A DNA stretch of 64,000 bases from Lachnotalea sp. AF33-28 (lineage in GTDB: Bacteria > Bacillota > Clostridia > Lachnospirales > Lachnospiraceae), in assembly GCF_003477885.1 (NCBI RefSeq), contig NZ_QUEE01000003.1, positions 1 to 64,000 of the forward strand. Reading direction: 5' to 3'. The notes under the pieces were generated by a model. That model worked only from the letters and a program-made list of their open reading frames with translations. It was not told the origin of the DNA and ran no database searches. The translations under genes were made by a program, and so were the position numbers. This document shows positions 16,204 through 23,533 of the stretch, piece by piece (positions within the stretch are counted from its first letter, which is position 1; each line of letters starts with the position of its first letter).

Positions 16204-16615
16204 ATTTATGAATTACTTTTCTCATACCAGAGCCACAAAAATCATGAGGAATTAACTTAAACCCCATTTTTTGATAGAATGTTTCTTTCCCCTTTTCCGC
16301 AATTAGCTGTATACTGGAACGTCCGTTGATTGGCGTTTCGTCATCAACATATTTGATTATCATATTGATTATTTGACTTCCAACACCATTTTTTTGATAA
16401 GCAGGATGTACTATAATATCAACAATCATATAATACAGACCATCTCCTATCAATCTTCCCATGCCAATAGTTTGGTTATTTTCAACTGCTATTACTGTAT
16501 ATAAACTGCTGTTAAGTGCCTTTTGAGTCTGTTGCTCTGAAAAATTTAGCCAATTGACACTTTCTCTTAGTCTATAATAATCTTCGTAGCATAACATATT
16601 TTCTTTGTATTCCAT
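16202..16615 (-). CDS. GNAT family N-acetyltransferase
   Basis: 137 residues: YYRLRESVNWLNFSEQQTQKALNSSLYTVIAVENNQTIGMGRLIGDGLYYMIVDIIVHPAYQKNGVGSQIINMIIKYV, with acetyl-CoA loop QKNGVG and terminal FYQKMGFKLIPHDFCGSGMRK. This complete compact GNAT resembles those often annotated as aminoglycoside or small-amine acetyltransferase-like, but the substrate is open. Start ATG 16615 follows TTGGAGAAAACAC. The stop is adjacent to site 5, giving a clear one-gene cassette placed between the two split copies of the duplicated cassettes. Confidence 0.85.
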   Translation of the reverse strand: MEYKENMLCYEDYYRLRESVNWLNFSEQQTQKALNSSLYTVIAVENNQTIGMGRLIGDGLYYMIVDIIVHPAYQKNGVGSQIINMIIKYVDDETPINGRSSIQLIAEKGKETFYQKMGFKLIPHDFCGSGMRKVIHK

Positions 16616-16699
16616 GTGTTTTCTCCAACAATTCAAATTAATCTCTTGCTTATAAAATGGAATGTAAAACCATCTGAATAAGCAGAATTAAAATCACAC

Positions 16700-16738
16700 C
16701 AATCCCACATACAGTAACTACCTGACAAGCTGGAATCT
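16700..16738 (-). repeat. Cassette-end palindrome, site 6
   Basis: Follows the stop of the truncated flavoprotein gene. Gene sense CAGATTCCAGCTTGTCAGG then a longer spacer to TGGGATT, giving ATTCC(CA)/TGGGATT arms. Identical to site 12 from CAGATTCCAGCTTGTC outward into the gene; divergent beyond. Confidence 0.65.
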
Positions 16739-16741
16739 GAG

Positions 16742-17163
16742 CTATTCTCTATAAATATTTTTCCCAAAATTATAAGCTTCATTAAGATGGTTCGTTTTAT
16801 CAATTTGTGGTTTTCCATTTGTATCTCCACAACCCCCAGCAAGCAACATTCCTTTATCATTGAATCCAATATAATTTATGATTGCAAATTTGTAATATGA
16901 TACCGCTTGTTCATATGTCCAAAAGAAATTATCAGCTGATGTCATCAGTAAAGCAGCATCTTTTATTGGATATTTTTCATATCGACCTAAAGGAGGATCA
17001 GCATCCTCTTCTGCAATACAGTAAAATCTCTCAACAAATGCTTTTATTTTAGAAGACAGTGTCCAAAACAATAGCGGCGAAGCAAACACAATCAAATCTG
17101 ACGATTTAATTTTAGGAATAAGTTCATTGAACCCATCCTTTTGCACACAAGGTTTTCCATATA
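16742..17163 (-). pseudogene. NAD(P)H-dependent FMN reductase-like, copy A, 5'-truncated
   Basis: Encodes residues about 58 to 194 of the intact protein at 19621-20205 at near identity (QKDGFNELIPKIKSSDLIVFASPLLFWTLSSKIKAFVERFY...). Homology ends abruptly at about 17161, inside the codons for RYGKPC. The missing part contained the flavin-binding start and the CIGCNAC segment. The break lies 11 bp past the stop of the DUF3788 gene, so an internal deletion or illegitimate join removed the cassette's front and the preceding site. Confidence 0.8.
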
Positions 17164-17173
17164 ACTTATCCGT

Positions 17174-17584
17174 TTATATACATTTGACCGATAAAAGCGT
17201 TTTAATATCATCAAACCGCTCCCTGCATGTGACGCGGTAGTGAATCCATCCGCCGTCACCACAGGGATACTTATGGTCGATCTGTTCCCGCGTACCCGTT
17301 TGCACCTGGCTGTATATGGATTCAAACTGCTTGTTTGATAATCTCATCATCACGGTAAATGCGTTCTCCTCGGCAAAAACGTGACAGATCAGCTTCTTAT
17401 TTTTTCGATGGGCGATTCCCCAGCCGTATTGATTCCCATAGGGAAACGTGATTGCCTGCCCGGTTCCAAATGTGCCAGACAACCACTCATTCAGCTGTGT
17501 AAACAGATTCGCGCAGGCTCCACAATACGCTGTCATCTGCGCTATGGTCGGTTCCTCTTGTTTATTTAACATTCTCTCATACAT
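17174..17584 (-). CDS. DUF3788 family protein
   Basis: 136 residues starting MYERMLNKQEEPTIAQMTAYCGACANLFTQLNEWL, with FPYGNQYGWGIAHRKNKKLICHVFAEENAFTVMMRLSNKQFE and KYPCGDGGWIHYRVTCRERFDDIKTLL. This matches DUF3788, a small soluble family with conserved Trp/Gly/His positions, related in layout to YdhG/DUF1801-type proteins. Function unknown. Start is supported by AGGAGAATT. The gene is intact although the neighbouring cassette is fused to its end. Confidence 0.75.
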   Translation of the reverse strand: MYERMLNKQEEPTIAQMTAYCGACANLFTQLNEWLSGTFGTGQAITFPYGNQYGWGIAHRKNKKLICHVFAEENAFTVMMRLSNKQFESIYSQVQTGTREQIDHKYPCGDGGWIHYRVTCRERFDDIKTLLSVKCI

Positions 17585-17651
17585 ACAATTCTCCTAATTT
17601 ACGTTCACATTCACGCATTACACGCCAAATACGCCCATTTCCTGCAAATCG

Positions 17652-18476
17652 TTACCACTTATCATAATGGATCTTTCCCGGTTCCCAGCGGCCCCGTAAT
17701 TCCTTTTCCTCATCAGGCCAGCCGAATGCGATCACCGCGACGGGTTCCAGTTTAGAGGGCAGCTCTAACGCAGCAATCATCCACTTCCGCCAATCAGAGT
17801 TTGATGCCACTCCGCACCAAACGCCTCCCAGCCCAAGGCCATGAATACCGAGCAGGATGTTCTGTGTGGCAGCAGCACAGTCCGCGTACAAAAACTCTTT
17901 CATTCCCTCTATATTCTTATCGCCACAGATGACGATGGCACCAGCAGCGGATCCAAGCATAGTCGCCTGTGAGTTTTGTGAGGCAAGTTCTGCCAGAAGC
18001 TGTCTGTTCCTTATAACGATGAAATGCCAGGGCCGCTTATTTTTTGCCGTAGGCGCATACATTCCACAGCAAAGCATTGCCGTGACCATATCGTCCCCGA
18101 CGGGCCTTGAGGTAAACTTACGTATGCTTTGCCGCGTTTTTATTGCCGCCAGTACATCCATTCCGCTGCTGACAGCAACGGGCTCTTCCTGTTTCCTGCC
18201 GGCAGGTTCCAGCTCTTCGGAGGACATGGTGACATGCGCGTTCATGGTCCGTCCGTCAAATCCAATGGACATTTGTAACGTCTTATCTAAAACCATTAGA
18301 AACTTTCCGCCGCCGCGGGATAATAATTTACCGCGGTATGAGGTGCCGTTGATTGTTCCGCTTACATAGATCGTGCCCTTCGGTTTACAAAATCGTACCC
18401 TTGCATCGAACGGGATTTCAAGAAAGGTTCTTCTGCCTATATCATCCTTGTGAATTGGTGACTCAAATATTTCCAT
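17652..18476 (-). CDS. DUF1905-nitroreductase fusion protein
   Basis: 274 residues in two parts. Residues about 1-90 are DUF1905 (FDARVRFCKPKGTIYVSGTINGTSYRGKLLSRGGGKFLMVLDKTLQMSIGF). From about 105 on is an FMN nitroreductase (AIKTRQSIRKFTSRPVGDDMVTAMLCCGMYAPTAKNKRPWHFIVI, DCAAATQNILLGIHGLGLGGVWCG, GRWEPGKIHYDKW). Nitroreductases transfer hydride from NAD(P)H through FMN to nitro or quinone compounds. DUF1905 is usually a stand-alone small domain, so the fusion is unusual. Start ATG 18476 follows AAGGAG. A nearly identical C-terminal tail survives at 13562-13600. A degenerate site (CGATTTGCAGG) follows the stop. Confidence 0.85.
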   Translation of the reverse strand: MEIFESPIHKDDIGRRTFLEIPFDARVRFCKPKGTIYVSGTINGTSYRGKLLSRGGGKFLMVLDKTLQMSIGFDGRTMNAHVTMSSEELEPAGRKQEEPVAVSSGMDVLAAIKTRQSIRKFTSRPVGDDMVTAMLCCGMYAPTAKNKRPWHFIVIRNRQLLAELASQNSQATMLGSAAGAIVICGDKNIEGMKEFLYADCAAATQNILLGIHGLGLGGVWCGVASNSDWRKWMIAALELPSKLEPVAVIAFGWPDEEKELRGRWEPGKIHYDKW

Positions 18477-18677
18477 GATTTCTCCTTTCGATCCCGGCAA
18501 GCCTCTCTGTCGCCCAAAACAGACAATACTAATAGCAAATAGATAATCACTCTCTTTTTCGATTTATGTTAGTAGCTTATGTTAAAACAATATTGTTATC
18601 AATATTGGCGTGACCCAACCTTGGAAAAGACTTCAAGGAAAACAAATGAAATAATCAGCACTTGCCATATTGGTAAT

Positions 18678-18881
18678 TTACTGCATACCGTATTTCTTGC
18701 TCTTAAACTTGTTAATAACAGTTCCCACGATTACACCTAATATAAGTCCAAATACTAAGCCGTAACACATAAATATTCCTATTTTCCCTTGAAAAATCCC
18801 TAAAACACAACCAGTTGCCAGCCCCAATATCATTCCTGTAAACATATATATAATGATTGATTTATTATCTTTATTCATAGT
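18678..18881 (-). CDS. Small two-helix membrane protein, glycine-zipper-like
   Basis: 67 residues: MNKDNKSIIIYMFTGMILGLATGCVLGIFQGKIGIFMCYGLVFGLILGVIVGTVINKFKSKKYGMQ. Two hydrophobic helices with regularly spaced Gly and a basic tail, as in small glycine-zipper proteins. Function unknown. RBS GGAGGAGAAAGAC precedes ATG 18881. One small gene of the array; a weak palindrome-like pair (CAATATTGGC/GCCATATTG, 18600-18672) follows it. Confidence 0.65.
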   Translation of the reverse strand, partial: TMNKDNKSIIIYMFTGMILGLATGCVLGIFQGKIGIFMCYGLVFGLILGVIVGTVINKFKSKKYGMQ

Positions 18882-18911
18882 CTTTCTCCTCCACAACTTC
18901 CAAACTGAGAC

Positions 18912-19082
18912 TTAATATTCTGTCTCTATGCAGCCGACTTGCGGGCAGCAATCTCCGCACAGACCAGCCTGGCAATATGCTACTCGTTCTATCAGTTTAT
19001 TATTAAGCTCCTCGACAAACGCACGGTGTTCTGGTTCAACTGCCGATAGAAACTCTCTGAATGAAACTTTTTCATTTGCCAT
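18912..19082 (-). CDS. Small cysteine-rich protein (56 residues)
   Basis: Short gene read directly: MANEKVSFREFLSAVEPEHR ... ending CIETEY. ATG 19082 has an ideal AAGGAG RBS 8 bases upstream; stop TAA at 18912. Five Cys lie in the last 20 residues (positions 37, 42, 45, 46, 51, within YCQAGLCGDCCPQVGC), suggesting a metal or Fe-S site. The start is helical (FREFLSAVEPEHRAFVEELNNKL). I do not recognise the family. A degenerate site (TCTCAGTTTGGAAG) follows the stop, as for the other cassettes. Confidence 0.6.
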   Translation of the reverse strand: MANEKVSFREFLSAVEPEHRAFVEELNNKLIERVAYCQAGLCGDCCPQVGCIETEY

Positions 19083-19096
19083 GATCTTTTCTCCTT

Positions 19097-19131
19097 AAAT
19101 TCCATTTTTCCAGCCCCAACAACTGGAATTT
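19097..19131 (-). repeat. Cassette-end palindrome, site 11
   Basis: Directly after the stop of the DUF3784 gene. Gene sense AAATTCCAGTTGTTGGGGC ... TGGAATTT, with a perfect 8-bp outer stem AAATTCCA/TGGAATTT and an alternative inner CCAG/CTGG stem. Confidence 0.7.
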
Positions 19132-19133
19132 AT

Positions 19134-19448
19134 TTATTTCCTTTTTTCTATCACCACTGAACTTACAATCGCATAAATAATTGTTCCAATAGCAATGACA
19201 ATAACAACAGGAAAAATCCAATCCTGTTTAAATAGTGCGTCAAGGGCATTTAGCGAAAAGATTATTCCAATTGACAAAAAAATAACGCCTGACTGCTTAT
19301 AATGTGGTTTTTTGTTCATTCTTTTACGTTCTTCCTTTGATGCCCATAGATACGCATTGTTAAACAGAAATCCTTTCTCCATAAATTGTAAAACAGCAAT
19401 CACAAATGCGATTATTGCTATAACAAAACAAATAATTCCTACCACCAT
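19134..19448 (-). CDS. DUF3784 family membrane protein
   Basis: 104 residues. An N-terminal helix (MVVGIICFVIAIIAFVIAVLQFM), a cytoplasmic segment FLFNNAYLWASKEERKRMNKKPHYKQ, and two further helices (SGVIFLSIGIIFSLNALDAL, FPVVIVIAIGTIIYAIVSSVV). This is the DUF3784 pattern: a short three-helix protein with a central charged loop. Function unknown. It ends 2 bp before site 11. The 170 bp between it and the flavoprotein gene contain no further gene. Confidence 0.75.
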   Translation of the reverse strand: MVVGIICFVIAIIAFVIAVLQFMEKGFLFNNAYLWASKEERKRMNKKPHYKQSGVIFLSIGIIFSLNALDALFKQDWIFPVVIVIAIGTIIYAIVSSVVIEKRK

Positions 19449-19587
19449 TTCCTTTCACCTCTATAACTATCATATACCTCTCTTCAAGTGTCTTCATTCC
19501 CATCTTTCTGTAAAACGCATTATCCATCGTTGGTATTCTTTTCGAATTATTAAATCTTATATTCTATCATTTTCACCCCTGCGCCTT

Positions 19588-19618
19588 CAAATTCGTCTCC
19601 CCGACAAGCTGGAATCTG
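19588..19618 (-). repeat. Cassette-end palindrome, site 12
   Basis: 31 bp, 2 bp after the stop of the intact flavoprotein gene. Gene sense CAGATTCCAGCTTGTCGGGG ... CGAATTTG. Homology with copy A (site 6) stops within the core between GTC and RGG. Confidence 0.7.
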
Positions 19619-19620
19619 AG

Positions 19621-20205
19621 CTATTCTCTATAAATATTCTTCCCAAAATTATAAGCTTCATTAAGATGATTCGTTTTATCAATTTGTGGTTTTCCATTTG
19701 TATCTCCACACCCCCCAGCAAGCAACATTCCTTTATCATTGAATCCAATATAATTTATAATTGCAAATTTGTAATATGATACCGCTTGTTCATATGTCCA
19801 AAAGTAATTATCAGCTGATGTCATCAGTAAAGCAGCATCTTTTATTGGATATTTTTCATATCGTCCTAAAGGAGGATCAGCATCTTCTTCTGCAATACAG
19901 TAGAATCTCTCAATAAATGCTTTAATTTTAGAAGACAGTGTCCAAAACAATAGCGGCGAAGCAAACACAATCAAATCTGCTGATTTAATTTTAGGAATAA
20001 GTTCATTGAACCCATCCTTTTGCACACAAGGTTTTCCATAACGACAGGCATTACAGCCTATACACCCTTTTACCTCCGTTTTATTGAGTGAAATATTTTC
20101 CACAAAATTTCCAGTCTCTTTTGCACCCCGGATAAACGCATCTACTAATTGACTTGTATTACCATTAACTCGTCCGCCGCCTTGTATTACTAATATATTT
20201 TTCAT
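19621..20205 (-). CDS. NAD(P)H-dependent FMN reductase/flavodoxin-like protein, copy B (intact)
   Basis: 194 residues: MKNILVIQGGGRVNGNTSQLVDAFIRGAKETG (flavin phosphate loop), LNKTEVKGCIGCNACRYGKPCVQKDGF (Cys motif common in iron-sulfur flavoprotein/NADPH-dependent reductases), LIVFASPLLFWTLSSKIKAFVERFY and an FMN-binding GGCGDTNG loop. Likely reduces quinones or small electrophiles using FMN. A 5'-truncated near-identical copy lies at 16742-17163. The start has a weak RBS (GCAGGAGTAGTAT). Sites 12 and 13 bracket the gene exactly, making it a model cassette. Confidence 0.85.
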   Translation of the reverse strand: MKNILVIQGGGRVNGNTSQLVDAFIRGAKETGNFVENISLNKTEVKGCIGCNACRYGKPCVQKDGFNELIPKIKSADLIVFASPLLFWTLSSKIKAFIERFYCIAEEDADPPLGRYEKYPIKDAALLMTSADNYFWTYEQAVSYYKFAIINYIGFNDKGMLLAGGCGDTNGKPQIDKTNHLNEAYNFGKNIYRE

Positions 20206-20229
20206 CTTTTATACTACTCCTGCAAACTT

Positions 20230-20260
20230 CAAATTTCCCAACCTGATTAACTGGGATTTG
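20230..20260 (-). repeat. Cassette-end palindrome, site 13
   Basis: 31 bp, 18 bp after the DUF1579 stop. Gene sense CAAATCCCAGTTAATCAGG ... GGGAAATTTG, a good palindrome with CAAATCCCA/TGGGAAATTTG arms. Confidence 0.7.
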
Positions 20261-20278
20261 TAACACTGTGAACTGTGG

Positions 20279-20740
20279 TTATATGATACGTTCAGCATAA
20301 ATTTCTGCATTTATATACCATTCGCCATCATCTTTTACAGTAATATTTTCCCAATGAAAACGATTATCCTCTATATTAGTAAAAACCCACTTTCTTCTTT
20401 CATCATTGACGAAAGTGAGCATTATCATGTCATCTTGTTTTTTTGCCTCAAGTCGTATTATTTTTCCAGTATAACCATAAGCTACATCCCATGCGTGTGT
20501 GTCGGGATTATAGATACGCAACGATGTCCCATATTCATAATCAGGCAGAATAATAACATCTTGAATAGCCATTCCTTCAAGGACCCATGAGAAATGCCAT
20601 TCACCTTTCATTGCAAGGGAATTGTTACTCTCAATATAGTTTATTGCCCAACTACCGATAAGTTTTCCAAAATAATTAAACTCGTCAGGTAATGCTGTGT
20701 TTTTCCTCTCACTTGTTAATGCTTCGAAAAAATCTTTCAT
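20279..20740 (-). CDS. DUF1579-like protein, copy B (intact)
   Basis: 153 residues: MKDFFEALTSERKNTALPDEFNYFGKLIGSWAINYIESNNSLAMKGEWHFSWVLEGMAIQDVIILPDYEYGTSLRIYNPDTHAWDVAYGYTGKIIRLEAKKQDD, ending FHWENITVKDDGEWYINAEIYAERII. The opening 'LIGSW', the 'GEWHFSWVLEGMAIQDV' strand and terminal 'EIYAERI' fit DUF1579/lipocalin-like small beta-barrels. Ligand unknown. RBS AGGAGGAATTACC. A frameshifted copy lies at 15676-16138; the homologous block ends at CAAAT (20774-20778). Confidence 0.8.
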   Translation of the reverse strand: MKDFFEALTSERKNTALPDEFNYFGKLIGSWAINYIESNNSLAMKGEWHFSWVLEGMAIQDVIILPDYEYGTSLRIYNPDTHAWDVAYGYTGKIIRLEAKKQDDMIMLTFVNDERRKWVFTNIEDNRFHWENITVKDDGEWYINAEIYAERII

Positions 20741-20770
20741 TGGTAATTCCTCCTATATAAATAAGCTCTA

Positions 20771-21085
20771 TTACAAATAAAAACAGCTTGTAACGATACG
20801 CTCCAAAACATCCAGTTTTTCCTGATAGTTACTGGGCAAGTTTGAAATCCGGCTCAAATCACTGGGATCGAAATGGTAAATGATATGTCTTAAAACCTGC
20901 CCATAGATAAAACAAATTTGGGCGGAAACCTCTTCATCATGTAAATGAACATGGCATAAAGACGATATACAGCTGCACAATTCGGCAAATGCCTTTTCAT
21001 GAAAAAAGTTTTCCTCATGTAAATAATATAGAAAGCTATTGTCCTTTGCTTCAAAGTTGTCTTGCAACACTTTTAGATATTCCAT
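20771..21085 (-). CDS. Unrecognised small soluble protein
   Basis: About 104 residues from MEYLKVLQDNFEAKDNSFLYYLHEENFFHEKAFAELCSCISSL to the C-terminal TSCFYL; a Met six codons upstream is an alternative start. Predominantly helical and acidic, with His-rich middle VHLHDEEVSAQICFIYGQVLRHIIYHFDP. Length and composition resemble immunity-type or small regulatory proteins, but I do not recognise a family. It lies upstream of the duplicated DUF1579 cassette; no clear site follows its stop. Confidence 0.55.
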   Translation of the reverse strand: MEYLKVLQDNFEAKDNSFLYYLHEENFFHEKAFAELCSCISSLCHVHLHDEEVSAQICFIYGQVLRHIIYHFDPSDLSRISNLPSNYQEKLDVLERIVTSCFYL

Positions 21086-21199
21086 GACGATAATCCCTTT
21101 CATTCGCCTTGTCCGCCAAATACGATGTTACTGATCAGATAATATTCACCCGCCATAATAGTAGGTAATGCCAGCTATTCCATTCAAAACTTTGGTTTA

Positions 21200-21430
21200 T
21201 CAGTCCATCTTCCAGCGAATTATAATTTTTATGATCACACAGATTATTAATACAATCATCAAGGCCATACCGGCAATCTGGATCCCGGTATACCATGGAG
21301 CAGACTGCATAGCATACAAATCAGGATGATTTTTATAATCAAAATATTTATACACAGCCCCTCCGATAAATACACAGGTGAATGTACCCATAAGTATGTT
21401 TATAAAGTTGTTAATCTTTTTAAGCATTTT
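21200..21430 (-). CDS. Small two-helix membrane protein
   Basis: 76 residues: MLKKINNFINILMGTFTCVFIGGAVYKYFDYKNHPDLYAMQSAPWYTGIQIAGMALMIVLIICVIIKIIIRWKMD. Two membrane helices flank a short loop (KNHPDLYAMQSAPW). GGGGAGAAAAATG gives the RBS. This is the rightmost AT-rich gene of the array, and it has no obvious palindromic site after it. Function unknown. Confidence 0.65.
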   Translation of the reverse strand, partial: KMLKKINNFINILMGTFTCVFIGGAVYKYFDYKNHPDLYAMQSAPWYTGIQIAGMALMIVLIICVIIKIIIRWKMD

Positions 21431-21476
21431 TCTCTCCCCTTGCAAAATATATCTGATTTAGAATCCGATCCGTACT

Positions 21477-22868
21477 TCATTCCGCCTCCGCTATACCGGA
21501 GTGTTCCTCCCGTGTAAGATTTTTCAGCCACAGGTATTTCTTATACCGGGGATACAGCCAGGGCAGTTTCACGATTTCGTCCGCACACATCAGGATATAT
21601 ACTACAATCACCGGCCAGTTAAACACGAAAGTACCAAGCAATGCCAGCGGCAGCGCAAAGCACCAGGTCGCGAAAAATACGCTGACCGCATCGTATCTGG
21701 CATCGCCTCCAGCCGGGAAAATCCCACAGACGATGACCGTATTGACCGAATAGGCAAAAACATAAAACGCGCTGAAGATCAGCATGATAACCAGATAGTG
21801 CTTTGCAGTTTCCGACAGTGTAAAGAACTCCGTCACAACAGGGCCGAGGATACAGAGAAGCGCCATATGGATACCGCCGGTCCAAAAGGAGATATGGCAG
21901 AATTTCCTTCCATATTCTCTGGCTTTGTCAAAGAGTCTCTGACCGAGAAGCTTCCCAAGCATGATTCCCGCACCTGCGGAAATCCCCTTGCAGATACAGG
22001 TTATGAGCTCCTGCGCTACAGAAGCAATGGACGCGGCTGCTGTGGCGTCAGAACCCAGGTGCCCCATAATCAGCGAGTGCATGGAAAATCCGAATCCCCA
22101 TGCAAGCGAACTGCCGAGCATGGGCAGCGCGATTTTAAATAAATCTTTAGTTACATCGGCCGAAAACCACCGGAATCCCTGCATGTCGGGGCGGATGCTT
22201 TCCCCACGGTGGGATTGTGCGATACACCAGATGAGCGCAACCAATTCCACAGCAACCGTAGAATAGGCTGAGCCGTTTGCCCCGAGTTTCGGCACGCCCG
22301 CAATACCGTATATCAGGAAAAAATCAAGTACGACGTCCGTAATGAGGGTGACAACGGAAATCAAAACACTCCTTGTTGCTTTCCCTTCCAGTTTCATCAT
22401 AAGATAATAACACTGCGTGATGCCGCTAAACAGATAGGAAATGCCTACCGCACGAAGATAGGAGGCTCCGATTTCAATTAAGGCAGCGTCCGGCGTATAA
22501 ATGCGCATCAAAATCTCCGGCGTAAACAGTGCCAGCATTGAAAAAACAAAGGAGATTCCAAATGCCCATTTCATGAGCATACAGAACAGGTTTTTCACCA
22601 TGATCCGGTCGCCTTTTCCCCAATATTGAGCGAGCAGCGCACCGCCGCCGCCAACCACAGCACCGCTGAACAGGTTCATGATAAACGCGATTTGATTCGC
22701 CAGCGAAACCGCAGAAACCGCATCCTGCGTCAGACGGCCCAGCATCAGCGCATCCGATGCGCCAATCAGGGCGACCAGAAGGTTCTGTAACCCGATTGGC
22801 ACGGCAAAGGATAGCAGCTCTTTGTAAAAATCGTTTTTTTCTATTGGCCTTATTGAACGCTTTAACAT
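21477..22868 (-). CDS. MATE family multidrug/cation antiporter
   Basis: 463 residues with about twelve hydrophobic helices. The N-terminal repeat contains LQNLLVALIGASDALMLGRLTQDAVSAVSLANQIAFIMNLFSGAVVGGGGALLAQYWGKGD and the second half the matching FKIALPMLGSSLAWGFGFSMHSLIMGHLGSDATAAASIASVAQELITCICKGISAGAGIMLGKLLGQ, the MATE duplication. It exports cationic compounds using Na+ or H+ gradients. GC-richer than the array to its left, so it marks the return to the host-like chromosome. It has no evident operon partner. Confidence 0.88.
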   Translation of the reverse strand: MLKRSIRPIEKNDFYKELLSFAVPIGLQNLLVALIGASDALMLGRLTQDAVSAVSLANQIAFIMNLFSGAVVGGGGALLAQYWGKGDRIMVKNLFCMLMKWAFGISFVFSMLALFTPEILMRIYTPDAALIEIGASYLRAVGISYLFSGITQCYYLMMKLEGKATRSVLISVVTLITDVVLDFFLIYGIAGVPKLGANGSAYSTVAVELVALIWCIAQSHRGESIRPDMQGFRWFSADVTKDLFKIALPMLGSSLAWGFGFSMHSLIMGHLGSDATAAASIASVAQELITCICKGISAGAGIMLGKLLGQRLFDKAREYGRKFCHISFWTGGIHMALLCILGPVVTEFFTLSETAKHYLVIMLIFSAFYVFAYSVNTVIVCGIFPAGGDARYDAVSVFFATWCFALPLALLGTFVFNWPVIVVYILMCADEIVKLPWLYPRYKKYLWLKNLTREEHSGIAEAE

Positions 22869-22939
22869 CGTATTAATACCTCATGATCGAATTATTTAAA
22901 GTAAAATATTTCATAAGCTGCTGTTGTCAGCGTCCCCTT

Positions 22940-23485
22940 TCAACAGCCAGGAATTTGCCTCCGCTCATATACTAAATCCGTAATTCCGTTATAACTTTTA
23001 GTCTGAAGCAATCTAAGCTTTATTTCTTTCCCGGATGTATCAAACAGACGGATACCGTCTCCTAAAATAGTCGGGATGACATTTATATAGTATTTATCGA
23101 TCAGGTCATTTTGGATGAGCTGGTTTACGATGGATGCGCCCCCGCAGATCCAGATATTTTTGCCTGCCTGGGCTTTTAACCTGGTAATCAATTGAACGGG
23201 ATTCTCCCGGGTAAACTTGATACGTTCCGTTGGCTGCTTCGGATGATGCGTGATGATATAACTGGTAAGATCGGGATACATCCACTCATCGGGGGATAAT
23301 TCTGTCACAAGCTGTTCATAGGTGTTCGCCCCCATAATGACCGTATCAATATCCCTGATAAACTCTGCATAGGATGCCATGTCATTTTCTCCGGATTTTT
23401 CACCCCCAAGCCACCCTACGCCGCCATTTACATCCGCAATATATCCATCAAGACTCATCGCAATAAACAGTATAATTTTTCTCAT
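22940..23485 (-). CDS. Dihydrofolate reductase family protein (RibD C-terminal-like)
   Basis: 181 residues: MRKIILFIAMSLDGYIADVNGGVGWLGGE, IDTVIMGANTYEQLVTELSPDEWMYPDLTSYIITHHP, IWICGGASIVNQLIQNDLIDKYYINVIPTILGDGIRLF. The SLDGYIA start, the GGASIVNQL loop and PTILGDGIRLF define the RibD-C/YyaP-like branch of DHFR fold enzymes, which binds NADPH but usually lacks folate specificity. Likely a reductase of unknown substrate. Single gene after the MATE promoter region. Confidence 0.8.
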   Translation of the reverse strand: MRKIILFIAMSLDGYIADVNGGVGWLGGEKSGENDMASYAEFIRDIDTVIMGANTYEQLVTELSPDEWMYPDLTSYIITHHPKQPTERIKFTRENPVQLITRLKAQAGKNIWICGGASIVNQLIQNDLIDKYYINVIPTILGDGIRLFDTSGKEIKLRLLQTKSYNGITDLVYERRQIPGC

Positions 23486-23533
23486 TTCTTTGAATCCCGC
23501 CTCTCTGATCCCGCTTACTGAAATAATTCCTTT

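Larger units (their letters stand above)
11330..21450. mobile_element. Integron-like array of small gene cassettes with palindromic site after each gene
   Basis: About 10 kb, visibly richer in A+T than its flanks, holding some 16 short unrelated genes, all on the minus strand except one two-gene unit. At least eight boundaries carry an imperfect palindrome just after the stop codon, with core ATTCCAGTTTGTCRGG in gene sense flanked by CAAATT / AATTTG arms. More degenerate versions occur at others. Two genes are present twice, in different order, and homology of the copies stops in or near these sites. Gene content (acetyltransferases, flavoproteins, DUF proteins, small membrane proteins) is typical of integron cassettes. 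No integrase or transposase lies in the window. Cassette behaviour is inferred; the repeats and duplications are seen directly. Confidence 0.6.

Noticed and set aside
11330..21450. Calling the palindromic sites true attC sites
   Set aside because: They are only 31-39 bp, do not show the standard R/L box spacing, and no IntI gene is visible, so I use only integron-like.
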